Shown here: one piece after another, positions 49,217 through 59,931 of the stretch
Numbering within the stretch: position 1 is the first letter of the stretch
How the letters are laid out: every line of letters begins with the position of its first letter
NCBI RefSeq assembly: GCF_018812025.1
Contig: NC_063054.1
Span: 34,165,396-34,229,395, forward strand
Source: Megalobrama amblycephala
Taxonomy: Eukaryota; Chordata; Actinopteri; Cypriniformes; Xenocyprididae
DNA length: 64,000 nt
Reading direction: 5' to 3'
Position numbers and translations under genes: made by a program
The notes under the pieces: generated by a model
Seen by the model: only the letters and a program-made list of their open reading frames with translations
Database searches by the model: none
What the model was told of the DNA's origin: nothing

Positions 49217-49736
49217 GTTGAGTGACACACACACAGATCAATATGATGTTCAAAGACATTATGGTCCTGCTGGTTGTGCAATTTATCAAATTACATGGGT
49301 GCTTCATGTGCACAAGCAAAAAGATTGGACATACCCATTTTTGTGACCCTGGACCACAAAACCAGTCATAAGAAATTGAGATTTATATATCATCTGAAAG
49401 CTGAATAAATAAGCTTGATGTATGGTTTGTTAGGATAGGACAATATTTGGTTGAGATACAGCTATTTGAAAATCTGGAATCTGAGGGTGCAAAAAAATCA
49501 AAATATTGAGAAAATCGCCTTTAAATTTGTCCAAATGAAGTCCTTAGCAATGATTTTGGGCATAAAAGAAAAATTTATCATTTTGACCCATACGATGTAT
49601 TGTTGGCTGTTGATATACAAGCCAACACTACATAAAATATGGATTTATATATTTATTTTATATTTATTTTATTTTTAATTTAAATTTATTTTAAATTGAA
49701 TTGTATTTAATTTTATTTTGTGCGCTGATTTCAAAC

Positions 49737-50709
49737 TTAAAGGTGCCATAGAACTGAAAATTGAATTTATCTTGGCATAGTTGAATAACAAGAGTTCAGT
49801 ACATGGAAATGACATACAGTGAGTCTCAAACTCCATTGTTTCCTCCTTCTTATATAAATCTCATTTGTTTAAAAGACCTCCGAAGAACAGGCGAATCTCA
49901 ACATAACACAGACTGTTACGTAACAGTCGGGATCATTAATATGTACGCCCCCAATATTTGCATATACCAGCTCATGTTCAAGGCATTACACAAGGGCAGC
50001 TAGTATTAACGTCTGGATGTGCACAGCTGAATCATCAGACTAGGTAAGCAAGCAAGGACAACAGCGAAAAATGGCAGATGGAGCAATAATAACTGACATG
50101 ATCCATGATATCATGATATTTTTAGTGATATTTGTAAATTGTCTTTCTAAATGTTTCGTTAGCATGTTGCTAATGTACTGTTAAATGTGGTTAAAGTTAC
50201 CATCGTTTCTTACTGTATTCACGGAGATGAGCTGTCGCTATTTTCATTTTTAAACACTTGCAGTCTGTATAATTCATAAACAACTTCATTCTTTATAAAT
50301 CTCTCCAACAGTGTGTAATGTTAGCTTTAGACACGGAGCATATAGCCTCAAACTCATTCAGAATCAAATGTAAACATCCAAATAAATACTATACTGACAT
50401 GATCTGGTGCATGCATGCAATATGCATGACGAACACTTTGTAAAGATCCATTTTGAGGGTTATAGGGTGTGAACTTTGTTCATGCAATGTATTATAGAGT
50501 CACGAGCTTGGGGCGGGGAGCGTGAGCATTTAAAGGGGAAGCAGCCTGAATCGGCGCATATTTAATGATGCCCCAAAATAGGCAATTACAAAAATTAATA
50601 AAAAAAAAAAATCTATGGGGTATTTTGAGCTGAAACTTCACAGACACATTCAGTGGACACCTTAGACTTATATTACATCTTGTGAAAAAGCATTCTAGGG
50701 CACCTTTAA
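49737..50709. mobile_element. TTAA-flanked foldback, 'AAAGGTGCC' family, second copy (inverted)
   Basis: Begins TTAAAGGTGCCATAGAACTG and ends CTAGGGCACCTTTAA, with TTAA at both edges. It is the reverse-oriented counterpart of 4430-5400: the right end here (ATCTATGGGGTATTTTGAGC) complements the left part there, and TCCATGATATCATGATATTT complements the other copy. The length (973 bp) is almost identical. No protein. Confidence 0.9.
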
Positions 50710-51722
50710 ATAAATCCATGTTACTTTATAATATTTATATTTCTACAGTTGGTTAACTTTTGTGCTATTATTTTATTTTGTGTGCTTATTTCAAACTCAT
50801 AAATACATGCTTTTTATTTATTTTATTTTATTTTGAAGCAAAACCATTAAAAACTGGATTGGACCATTAATATATTTCGTTTAAAAATGTTTTAGTACCT
50901 CTGTATTTTAGCTGCAAAATAATGACTACTAATAATGGTTTATCTCCAGTGTAATACTGAATTAATACAATACCATTATTAACTAGTAGCTCTATACTGA
51001 CTAATGACTCGTAATGTTCAGTTCAGTCATGTGTCGTGTGTGACGGCGGCTCAGAGGAGATGGATACACAGTGATTGAACACGGCACACCGAACAGCTGC
51101 TGTGTGTCTAAATTACGCTGGCACGCCAATGGTAGAGAGCTCTCGCACGGCCTCTTGGGAAATTATGTGCGCTGTTCTCAAATACAATAGTAATGGTAGC
51201 TGCCCAGCAGAAACAGATTAGAATTGCTCCAAGGAATTATGGCCAGCTTGACTGAAGGCTAATTTGCATGTTGTGTACCAATTCCTTTTTGAGAGCACCC
51301 TAATGGAGTCGTATTTATTAATTCCAGGATGATTCGAGATCGAGACCATCTGGAAAAGCTGTATGTGTTTAGATTTTAATCCGCTGGTCTCTGTCAGATT
51401 GTTGGATCTTTTGCAGCCGGTGGACCGGAGCTGAGATCCACAAAGGATAGCAGAAATTGGACATGATTTTGTTAATTGTTCACACATCGTCCTGTGCTGT
51501 AAAATGGCTTTAGAGATTAATTCTTAGCCATACTGTGACCTCAACAAGAATTACCATGTCAGATAAAGAGTTGTATTAAATCCATGTGTGGTTTGAAAGA
51601 ACGTAAAGCCAAGTTCTAGCCAAACACAATGTCATAAATTTGATGGCTTTTTCTTATGCTGTTTTAGCTCCGCCCATAGCGGGATATCATTGATCTAAAA
51701 TTATGCTTCTCATAGATGTGTA
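50710..51722 (+). other. atad2b intron with a unique, conserved-looking island (about 51020-51540)
   Basis: The island is non-repetitive, with steps such as TCTAAATTACGCTGGCACGC, AGGCTAATTTGCATGTTGTG (octamer-like ATTTGCAT) and GTATTTATTAATTCCAGGAT. No coding frame. Its high complexity next to repeats suggests regulatory DNA; conservation was not testable here. Confidence 0.4.
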
Positions 51723-51752
51723 TTAAAGGGATAGTTCACCCCAAAATTAACG
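51723..51752 (+). mobile_element. Terminal fragment of a TTAA MITE
   Basis: TTAAAGGGATAGTTCACCCC is the left terminus of the MITE type seen at 51926; nothing of the arm beyond follows. Confidence 0.6.
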
Positions 51753-51759
51753 TTTGTAA

Positions 51760-51899
51760 TTGTAATAAATAATTGTAATTATTTCACAGTATTACTGTTT
51801 TTACTGTATTTTTCATCAAATAAATGCATGCTTGGTGAGCATCACAGATTTCTTTCAAAAACATAAAAAATAAATCTTACAGACCCCAAACATTGAAAA
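51760..51899 (+). repeat. Tail part of the teleost interspersed repeat seen at 7034
   Basis: TTTCACAGTATTACTGTTTT, CATCAAATAAATGCATGCTT, GGTGAGCATCACAGATTTCT and TCTTACAGACCCCAAACATT follow the 3' half of this fish repeat. It ends in the palindromic segment at 51891. Confidence 0.7.
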
Positions 51900-52826
51900 A
51901 TAGTAGTATATAAGTACATAAAACATTAAAGGGTTAGTTCACCCAAAATGAAAATTCTGTCATTAATTACTCACCCTCATGCCGTTCCATACCTGTAAGA
52001 CCTTCGTTCATCTTCAGAACACAAATTAAGATATTTTTGATTAAATCTGATGGCTCAGTGAGGCCTCTGTTGCCAGCAAGATAATTAACACTTTCAACGC
52101 CCAGAAAGTTACTAAAGACATATTTAAAACAGTTCATGTGACTACAGTGGTTCAACCTTAATGTTATAAAGCGACGAGAATACTTTTTGTGTGCCAAAAA
52201 ACAAAATAACGACTTTATTCAGCAATATCTAGTGATGGGCGATTTCAAAACACTGCTTCATGAAGCTTCGAAGCTTTACAAATCTTATGTTTCAAATCAA
52301 TGGTTCAGAGCGTGTATCAAACTGCCAAAGTCACGCCCCCTAGTGGTGAACCATTGAAATTTTGAAACACTTATGATGTAACAAAGCCTAGTTAACTGAA
52401 ATCATGTGACTTTGGCAGTTTGATACACTCCGAACCACTGATGTGGAACAAAAAATTCGTAAAGCTTCATGAAGCAGTGTTTTGAAATCGCCCATCACTA
52501 GATATTGTTGAAATCTAGAAATTGTCGTTCTGTTTTTCTTTTGACACACAAAAAGTATTCTCGTCGCTTTATAACATTAAGGTTGAACCACTGTAGTCAC
52601 ATGAACTGTTTCAAAAATGTCTTTAGTATATTCTGGGCATTGAAAGTGTTAATTATCTTGCTGTCAATGGAGGCCTCACTGAGCCATCGGATTTCATCAA
52701 AAATATCTTAATTTGTGTTCCGAAGATGAACGAAAGTCTGGTGAGTAATTAATGACAGAATTTTCATTTTTGGGTGAACTAACCCTTTAATGTTTTACGT
52801 ACTTATATACTACTATTATTCAAATG
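51891..52826. repeat. Extended palindrome enclosing a TTAA MITE
   Basis: Outside the MITE borders, TAGTAGTATATAAGTACATA + AAACA at the left (51891-51925) is mirrored by TGTTTTACGTACTTATATAC + TACTATT at the right (52791-52826). Together with the element arms this makes one palindrome of about 936 bp. The other copies of this family in the window do not have mirrored flanks. Confidence 0.9.
51926..52790. mobile_element. TTAA-flanked foldback MITE, 'AAAGGGTTAGTTCACCC' family, copy 3 (long)
   Basis: Begins TTAAAGGGTTAGTTCACCC and ends GGGTGAACTAACCCTTTAA. The 865 bp includes an inner palindrome CTAGTGATGGGCGATTTCAA ... GAAATCGCCCATCACTAG (about 52230-52501) that is absent or shorter in the copies at 40324 and 43856. 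The arms pair closely: CATCTTCAGAACACAAATTA against TAATTTGTGTTCCGAAGATG. Confidence 0.92.
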
Positions 52827-53057
52827 TAATAAAAATGTATGCTATTAAGTAATAATATATAATAATAAAATAAGTTATGCTTATGTACATATAATAATAT
52901 CATAATATCTAGTCCAAATAATGACCTTCAAAACTACTTTTATGCCAAGTTCATCTCGGTTTCATTTATAAATTATCCATTAAAAAAATAAATTTAAAGA
53001 AATTCACATTTAACAATGTGCCATTAATGACTGTGTTTTCTGTCTGTTGATTTCCAG

Positions 53058-53099
53058 GCGATGGAGAGGCAAGTTAAGCATTTCGAAACATTCCTGTGA
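53058..53099 (+). CDS. atad2b: atad2b terminal coding exon
   Basis: After acceptor TTGATTTCCAG the frame reads AMERQVKHFETFL and stops at TGA 53097-53099. Vertebrate ATAD2B ends with the same EMERxVxxFETFL tail, which separates it from ATAD2 and fixes the C-terminus. The phase-0 entry matches the preceding exon. The five exons in this window encode about the last 332 residues of a protein that is roughly 1,450 residues in human. Confidence 0.97.
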   Translation, partial: AMERQVKHFETFL

Positions 53100-53956
53100 T
53101 GAATAGAGGGCTTTCAGAGAGAAATGTGATCGGAGACTCTTTGGATAGAAGAGGGAGAGGCCAGCGTTCTGAGCCAAGTCCTTAACGTGGAGCAGGTCTG
53201 GACGCCTCGGTCTTAAATGACAGCGGGAAGGGGAAAAAAAAAAAAAAGGTGCAGACATTTGAAACAAAGGCTTACAAAGGCGACCTTGGTGCTATCATCT
53301 CAGGTACCTGAAACAGAACCAAACACAAAAACTCCTGGAGGTTTCGTTTTTGCTTGTTTCTTTTTTGTAAACTCACATACATGCCAATTGCTGATGATTG
53401 TTCTTGGTGCTATTGGGTGCTATTGTTTTTTTGTTTTTGTTTTTTCTTCATCTGCTGCTCCTTGTTCTTCTCATAAATAAGCAAACAAAACACAAACAAA
53501 CAGTACAAAATAAAAGATTGTGTGATGTCACAAAGCAACCTCAGCCTCTGTCTACTGGAAGTAAACGCATATACATACACACAGATTCTCACCAGCAGTG
53601 GAAAACCGTATACGACGGCGTGACGCCCTACGGCTCGAGTCAGTTGGTCATTTACTGTGGAAATAAACTACATCACACTCTTTCTACGTCCAACCTCCAA
53701 CCCCCCGAGCATCGTTCCACTCCTGTGATGTCACACCTTGTCACCATTGAGATTATCAACACTTTTTAGCCTCATAGATACTCCTGCTGGAACAACAACA
53801 TGTTTTGTAGGCACGTCTAGTGACGAGTTGTTTTCTACTGGATGTTAATTGTAAGTTTTGCAAGGCCTCTGTATTGTAAACTTTTCCCTGTGAAAAACGA
53901 GACTGTGTTCTCCTATTCAGACTTTAATATTTGTAGAAACAAACAAACAAAAACTA

Positions 53957-53962
53957 AATAAA
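53957..53962 (+). promoter_or_regulatory. atad2b: Possible proximal poly(A) signal of atad2b
   Basis: AATAAA about 860 bp after the stop codon. Use would give a short 3' UTR isoform. No GU-rich downstream element is obvious, so usage is uncertain. Confidence 0.35.
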
Positions 53963-56281
53963 TGGACAGATTTTGGTTAAAATAGATCTTTAGGAGAGGA
54001 ATAGTGTTTTAGACCCATCACATATTTTCCCCCCCTAGGGCTTTTTCGTGTTCGTTTTATTATTATTATTATTTTTTTTTGTGGCATTTTTCTGGTTTAA
54101 CTGGATTTACAAGTAGATTTGCAAGGAGATTGCACTGCCTAGCATGTGCCTTAAACTTTGAAATAGTATTTCACAAGCAATTAATGATTGTGGACAAGCC
54201 ACAGGGCTACAAAGCCTTTCCAGATGTTTTAAGAGACTTCGATAAAGTCGTCTTTTGGTGTACTTTGGTGTAAGTTAATTGTTTGCCAGTCTCTTCTCAA
54301 GTCACCAACCCAAACATCTCCATGATTTGGTTGCTCCATCAAACGATGTGGCTTTCTTTTGCCATCCATTTTTATTGTAACATCACAAATTTGGAGTAAA
54401 AATATCAGCGATGTTTTGATGTTCAAATCGTTGAAGCTACAATGGCAGTCTAGGCAGTGCTGAATTTTTGAACGTAAAGCATTACTATATGTTTTTGTTG
54501 TATTTTTTTTTATATATTTTTTGTTTGCCGTTTTTTAGTGTTTCCATTGTGCTAACTGTCTAATATTATGCTAAATCCTGTTGCATCAATAACTTAATTT
54601 CAGTCAGTTTTGGTGTCGTGCAAGTATCATTAGCTCCCCCTCTCAAACTCTCAGCTTTCAATGCTTTGTAAAGAACGTTGATCCAAGTTCAAGAGTCCCT
54701 GTGACCTTGTCTCGGATTCGGTGCTATAAACAAAACGGAAAAAAGAGAGAAAAAGAAAAATAACAACACTTTTTAAGACATATGCAAAAGGATAAAACTA
54801 GGAGTTAGCTTTGGACTACTGCAGTGCGTGTGAGAGACAGAAGCACAGCTACCTCAGCAAGTTGTTTTCATGCGAAGAGACAAAAGTAATGACCTGTTTA
54901 CTGACAAACAGTATTTGTTGACCTCTGTAATATCACTGCGCCCTTCAGAAATTCAAGCTAAGGTACTGAATCACCTCTCCGACATGTGGCTGCTGCAGTA
55001 ATCCTCGGGTTTGTTCAGATTTCTTTCTCCTAGCATTTCATTTTTTTGGGGTTGTTCTGCTTTTGAGCCGAGAAAAGAAATGGCATTGTGATATCGATGA
55101 AATGTTATATACTGTATATTTCCGTTTTTCTACATGTGCATCCCATGATTTTTATATTAGTGGCCATGTTTGTGAAATGCTTCAGTCCATTTCATGTTTT
55201 TAATTTTTCTCAAACTTCGCAGTCGCATTTTACTTCGTGCTATTGCCTGTCCTTTTTTTATTTATTAAATTATGATCATATGTACAACATTTTGTTCAAC
55301 CAAAACTAATTGGAAAAATTGTTACGCGGAATTTGCGCGCCGAGACACGATGTAGCGCATTTTTGTAGCGGGTGTTGCACGACGTTCAGAAACGGGGTTT
55401 ACTGGTCTCAGGTCTCTGCTACATTAATATTTATTCCATAAGGGTGCGTATGATGGTGGTTAGACTTCTTTTTCATTTTCAAATATTACTGTAGAGGATG
55501 AAGGGGAAGTTCATGTGGCTAATGTGTGTTTTGGGGTCCCTCTCCATCACCTGTAGTATCAACAACATGCTTAATAGGTGTAGCATGGAAGAAACTACTG
55601 TAATACTGACCACTTGTGCTTCTCACAAATTTATCTGGGGGAAAGAAAAAAAAAAAAAAAAGATGATTTAGTTGATGCCAATTCACAAGACGCCCCGTTT
55701 TTCATAGCCATTTGAAAGCATAAGGTAATTGGCCCTGAATCTAAATCAAATCTTGGTCAGTGCGTTATGTGGAAATGAAATTTCACATTTAGACCACTAA
55801 TATATTTTTTCGAAAATTAACTCTTAAATCCTGCATTAAAATGTTTCAATGTGGGCATGAAAGTCTATGTAGGTCTACGTGTTTGACTACAAGTTAAAGT
55901 TCTTTTTCTTTAGTTGACCAGAGTTTAATTCAAATTGTTCGACTGACAGTAGGAAGTCAATAGCATTTTGCTTTCGGTAGGTGAATAAGACCCACCTGAT
56001 CTCAGTTTAACAAGTTCAGTTTTTTAAGTCAGTGCTCTGTTGGAGAAATTTGTCTTGTTTGCAAATAATGGTTTATGTTAATTTCATGTAATCAGTAGAT
56101 TTTTACCCCTTTAATGATTTACAAGGTTGAGGGAATGTTATTTTTGTTTTGTTTTTGTTTTTTGAGTAATACCAGAATTTGTTCCTTTTATATTTACTAT
56201 GAAGCAAATCAAAACCACACATATTGTTCTGTCCTTCCCTGCAGTCCTTTTGTGAAATGAAATATTTACTGTAATTTCTGA

Positions 56282-56310
56282 AATAAACTGCTGTGATATA
56301 CTTGAATAAA
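56282..56310 (+). promoter_or_regulatory. atad2b: Paired distal poly(A) signals of atad2b
   Basis: AATAAA at 56282-56287 and again at 56305-56310, followed by TGAAGTTTCTCTGGGTGTTT, a plausible GU-rich downstream element. Cleavage would fall near 56320-56330, after which transposon-rich DNA begins. Confidence 0.65.
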
Positions 56311-56660
56311 AGGTGCAAATTGAAGTTTCTCTGGGTGTTTCAATTTCAATCTGAGTCCTGTCTCGATTTGTAATAAGGGTTAGAGCACATTTTAGAGTGC
56401 GCTGTGTTCATAAATTGGAAATAGCAAAACAGTAAGTGTAAGATTGACCAATAAAAAGCACATTTGCATTCACATATACGTGTTTCGACTTAAAGTATCC
56501 AGCTTTGGCAATGAGTCTTCTGGCTTCGTTTATTTATCAGGGATTTTAAAGGCACACGTTTTTAAAATGTTACGGAAAAGACAACCTTCTATTATAGGGT
56601 TTCTGCAGGTCTTAAATTGGAGCAGAAAGTCTCATCAAATTCAATATCATGGCATTAAAT

Positions 56661-57650
56661 TAGGGCCCTATGACTGATGGAAGGAATCACAGAATCCATT
56701 CATAAAAACGGAATTTACTGTATAATGCTTAATGTCATGGAATTTGTCAAATTTTGGATGAATAAATCAAAAGTAGGTCAGTACACTTAAAAGGATAGTT
56801 CACCCAAAAATAAATTCTGTCATTTACTCACTCTCATGTTTTTCCAAACCCATAAAACGATCGAGTCTCTTCAGAAAATTTGGACTAAACCGCTCGATTC
56901 ATATGGATTAGTTTTACAATCTCTTTATGAACTTTTTGAAGCGTCAAAGGGTGGAGGGACAGAAAGCTCTCAGATTTCATTAAATATGTCTTCATTTGAA
57001 CGAAAGTATTACAGGTTTGAATCAATATGAAAGTGAGTAAATAATGACAGAATTTTCATTTTTGGGTGAAATATTCCTTTAAATATGAAGTTCTCTCTGA
57101 ATGGTGCAGGCGCACAATTTCGTCTTCTACAGACGTATTCTGCTCTGAGAGTCACTTCAGGAGCACATTTTGTCGTTTAATTTGAGAAAAACTATCGTCA
57201 TATATACACATATACTTAAAGGTCTTCGAGGCAACCTGTCAAAAATAAAAGTTTGGTGTAACTTATATATGACTGTTGTACATCTTAATGTAATAACACC
57301 AATTTAAAAATAATACAATTATTATTAACTTAATTCGTTAAGGAATAATCACAATTTTCTATGTTTTAATTTTAACAATACACCTCTGTTGTGCAGCACC
57401 TTTGCCAACAAAAATGAAAGGATTTAATTTTCATTTGATTAAACGATAAATTAGTTTTATGCCTTCATTTGATTACTATAAAAATGAAAATCCACAATTT
57501 CTGAAAAAATAAAACATTTCATAGCGCTCTATTATTATAAATGAATAAGGTTGTTTTTATGAATTTTTAAAATGTAATTAAACCAGAAAAATGGAAATAG
57601 AAAACAGAATTTGTAATTTTAAAAAAAAAAACGTATTTCATAGGGCCCTA
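56661..57650. mobile_element. Nested TIR element (TAGGGCCCTATGA)
   Basis: Begins TAGGGCCCTATGACTGATGG and ends ATTTCATAGGGCCCTA, inverted over about 12 bp. No clear target duplication. It contains a TTAA MITE (56787-57082). The interior is AT-rich and non-coding. Confidence 0.6.
56787..57082. mobile_element. TTAA-flanked MITE, short 'AAAGGATAGTTCACCC' variant
   Basis: Begins TTAAAAGGATAGTTCACCCA and ends GGGTGAAATATTCCTTTAA, with TTAA at both edges. At 296 bp it is the smallest relative of the 40324/43856/51926 family, with diverged arms (CTCTCATGTTTTTCCAAACC). Confidence 0.8.
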
Positions 57651-57689
57651 AAAATTAATTTTTTGTAAAATAAATTTCAATTAATTAAA

Positions 57690-58045
57690 CATGCTTTTTG
57701 ATTTAAAAAAAGAATATCTTCCTCAGGATTTTTGTTTTACAGTACAAATATCTAGATACATTTACTTAACTGCAAAATGAAGTTTTGTTTTCTGAGAAAT
57801 TGAACAAAATTGAGTTTATGCTTAAAACAAATATCTGTCAATGGGTATGAAAATGACTTTTCCATTTGAATTAAGTTTATTTTTCTGAACCCATTGGCAG
57901 ATATTTGTTCTTGTTTTGATCATAAAATTTCTTTCACAGGATCACACGATTTCTTAGCTTATGTTATTTTGCTTCTCAAGTTAATGTATCTTGATTTAAA
58001 ACTGTTTGCACTGGAAAACTAGAACGTCACTTTTTTGCAGTGCGA
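57690..58045. mobile_element. Foldback fragment, AACAAATATCTG...CAGATATTTGTT family
   Basis: AAACAAATATCTGTCAATGG at the left faces CCATTGGCAGATATTTGTTC at the right around a centre near 57870. Outer steps TATCTAGATACATTTACTTA and AAGTTAATGTATCTTGATTT also pair. The right end runs into TTTTTTGCAGTGCG, the usual end of this fish repeat as I recall it. Confidence 0.6.
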
Positions 58046-58293
58046 TCAGGAGATACAGTAAAAGTTGTTTCCATAGTGTTTGGGAGCAGAGATATTCAAA
58101 CTTTATTTTTTGTGAAATGAATTAAAAAGTAATGGAGATCTGTTGGAAATTGTATTTTCAAACGTTGACGTGTTGCTAATACAACTCATTGTGTGCTTCT
58201 TGGACAGAACATATTGATGTGTTCCCTTAAATTTTCTTTAATTGGTTTTAAAAATGTCTTAAATTTATCTTAATAAAACCTGCAGAAACCCTA

Positions 58294-59205
58294 TATTATA
58301 AATTGACAGTTAATCAGTAAGAAGTTGCTCTTCATAAGTGCATGCTGTGTAAAATCCTTATCAGTTAGCCACAAACGACAAAGTTAAGGAAACTCCTATG
58401 TAAATGACCAGTCAATTTGTTTCTTTAGAATTCTGGATATGTATTTCAGCATTAATAATGTAAATTGTTCCTGTAGGGTACAGATTTACAGACATTGTCC
58501 AATCCATTGAATTTTTCTAAAAACATTTATACACAATTTTCATTGGTTTTTAAAATATACATATCTTCCCTATAATACAAAGTTTCTCCTTCCATCTTGC
58601 TCCATCTGTATTCCACCATGGCTGCAGGCTCGTGGATTGGAATAAAACACGAGGTTTAAAAACCCACAAAGAAAAGGTGGAATGATTTACACAGAACAAA
58701 ATGAAATGAAACTCCTCTGGGCATCACAGGTTCTGGTATTTTGTGCTTTGGAGTTCAGGAGGGCCTTCGTTCTGTCCCGTCTCTCTGTGGCGCTGACCCT
58801 CGCTGGAGGGCTACATGACCAGCGTCGACATCCTTTAGCTTCTCGCTGAAGTCCTTTCACGATGCAACTGATCTTTATATATGACACACAATCCCATTTT
58901 CTCATCTCACAACATGACTACCAATGAAAAACGAGACGTGACGGAAAACTTCTCAAAGAAACATGATGTGGGAGAGGAAGGTCAACTCAAACACTGAAGG
59001 GGGAATAAAAAAAAAAAACGCATTTGGCTGACCAAGAATGCCGTTCCAATGGCACGACACCTGAGGGGGAGCTACGCTACGGATCCTTTGCTAAATCTTG
59101 ACCACGATGGTCCGACCGCGTTCCACCCAGGTTGGCTGGCTGGAGCTCGATGGGTCGGTTTAGGCCAGTTCGTGACATTAGAGAAGTCCAGAGTCAAACT
59201 CGTCC
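58294..59205 (-). other. klhl29: klhl29 probable 3' UTR (extent uncertain)
   Basis: Sequence downstream of the klhl29 stop codon on the minus strand, free of recognised repeats until the element at 58293. The clearest minus-strand AATAAA (TTTATT at 58102-58107 on plus) lies inside that element, so the transcript may end there or at a non-canonical signal earlier. No transcript evidence available. Confidence 0.5.
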
Positions 59206-59716
<511 letters not shown>

Positions 59717-59931
59717 TCAGCCACAGATTAATTTTTCCCTGGAATTATAGTGTTATTTTGCCATTATCGTGGGTCTGCTTACACATTGTGCTCAATTAAA
59801 GATCTATGCTGCTTTCTGGGACATCTAAATTCTTATCAGCATGACTTTACAATGTTCTTTCAGAAGATTCCTGTGAAATTAATGAGGTAGATTACGGACT
59901 ACCGTACTGTCTAGTACTGTGTGGTTTCTAT

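Larger units (their letters stand above)
53100..56325 (+). other. atad2b: atad2b probable 3' UTR
   Basis: Continuous sequence without splice acceptors of note and, unlike the introns, almost free of transposon-like repeats over 3.2 kb. It contains A runs (53226-53240, 55647-55660). Two canonical poly(A) signals lie at its end, and a possible proximal signal at 53957. The extent is inferred from signals and repeat depletion, not from transcript data. Confidence 0.7.
56595..58293. mobile_element. TIR element (TAGGGTTTCTGCAGGT) with nested insertions
   Basis: The left end TAGGGTTTCTGCAGGTCTTA and right end AAAACCTGCAGAAACCCTA are inverted over about 16 bp. TATTA occurs at both flanks (56590-56594, 58294-58298), which may be a short duplication. 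It encloses the elements at 56661-57650 and 57690-58045. It occupies most of the space between the 3' ends of the two converging genes. Confidence 0.65.
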
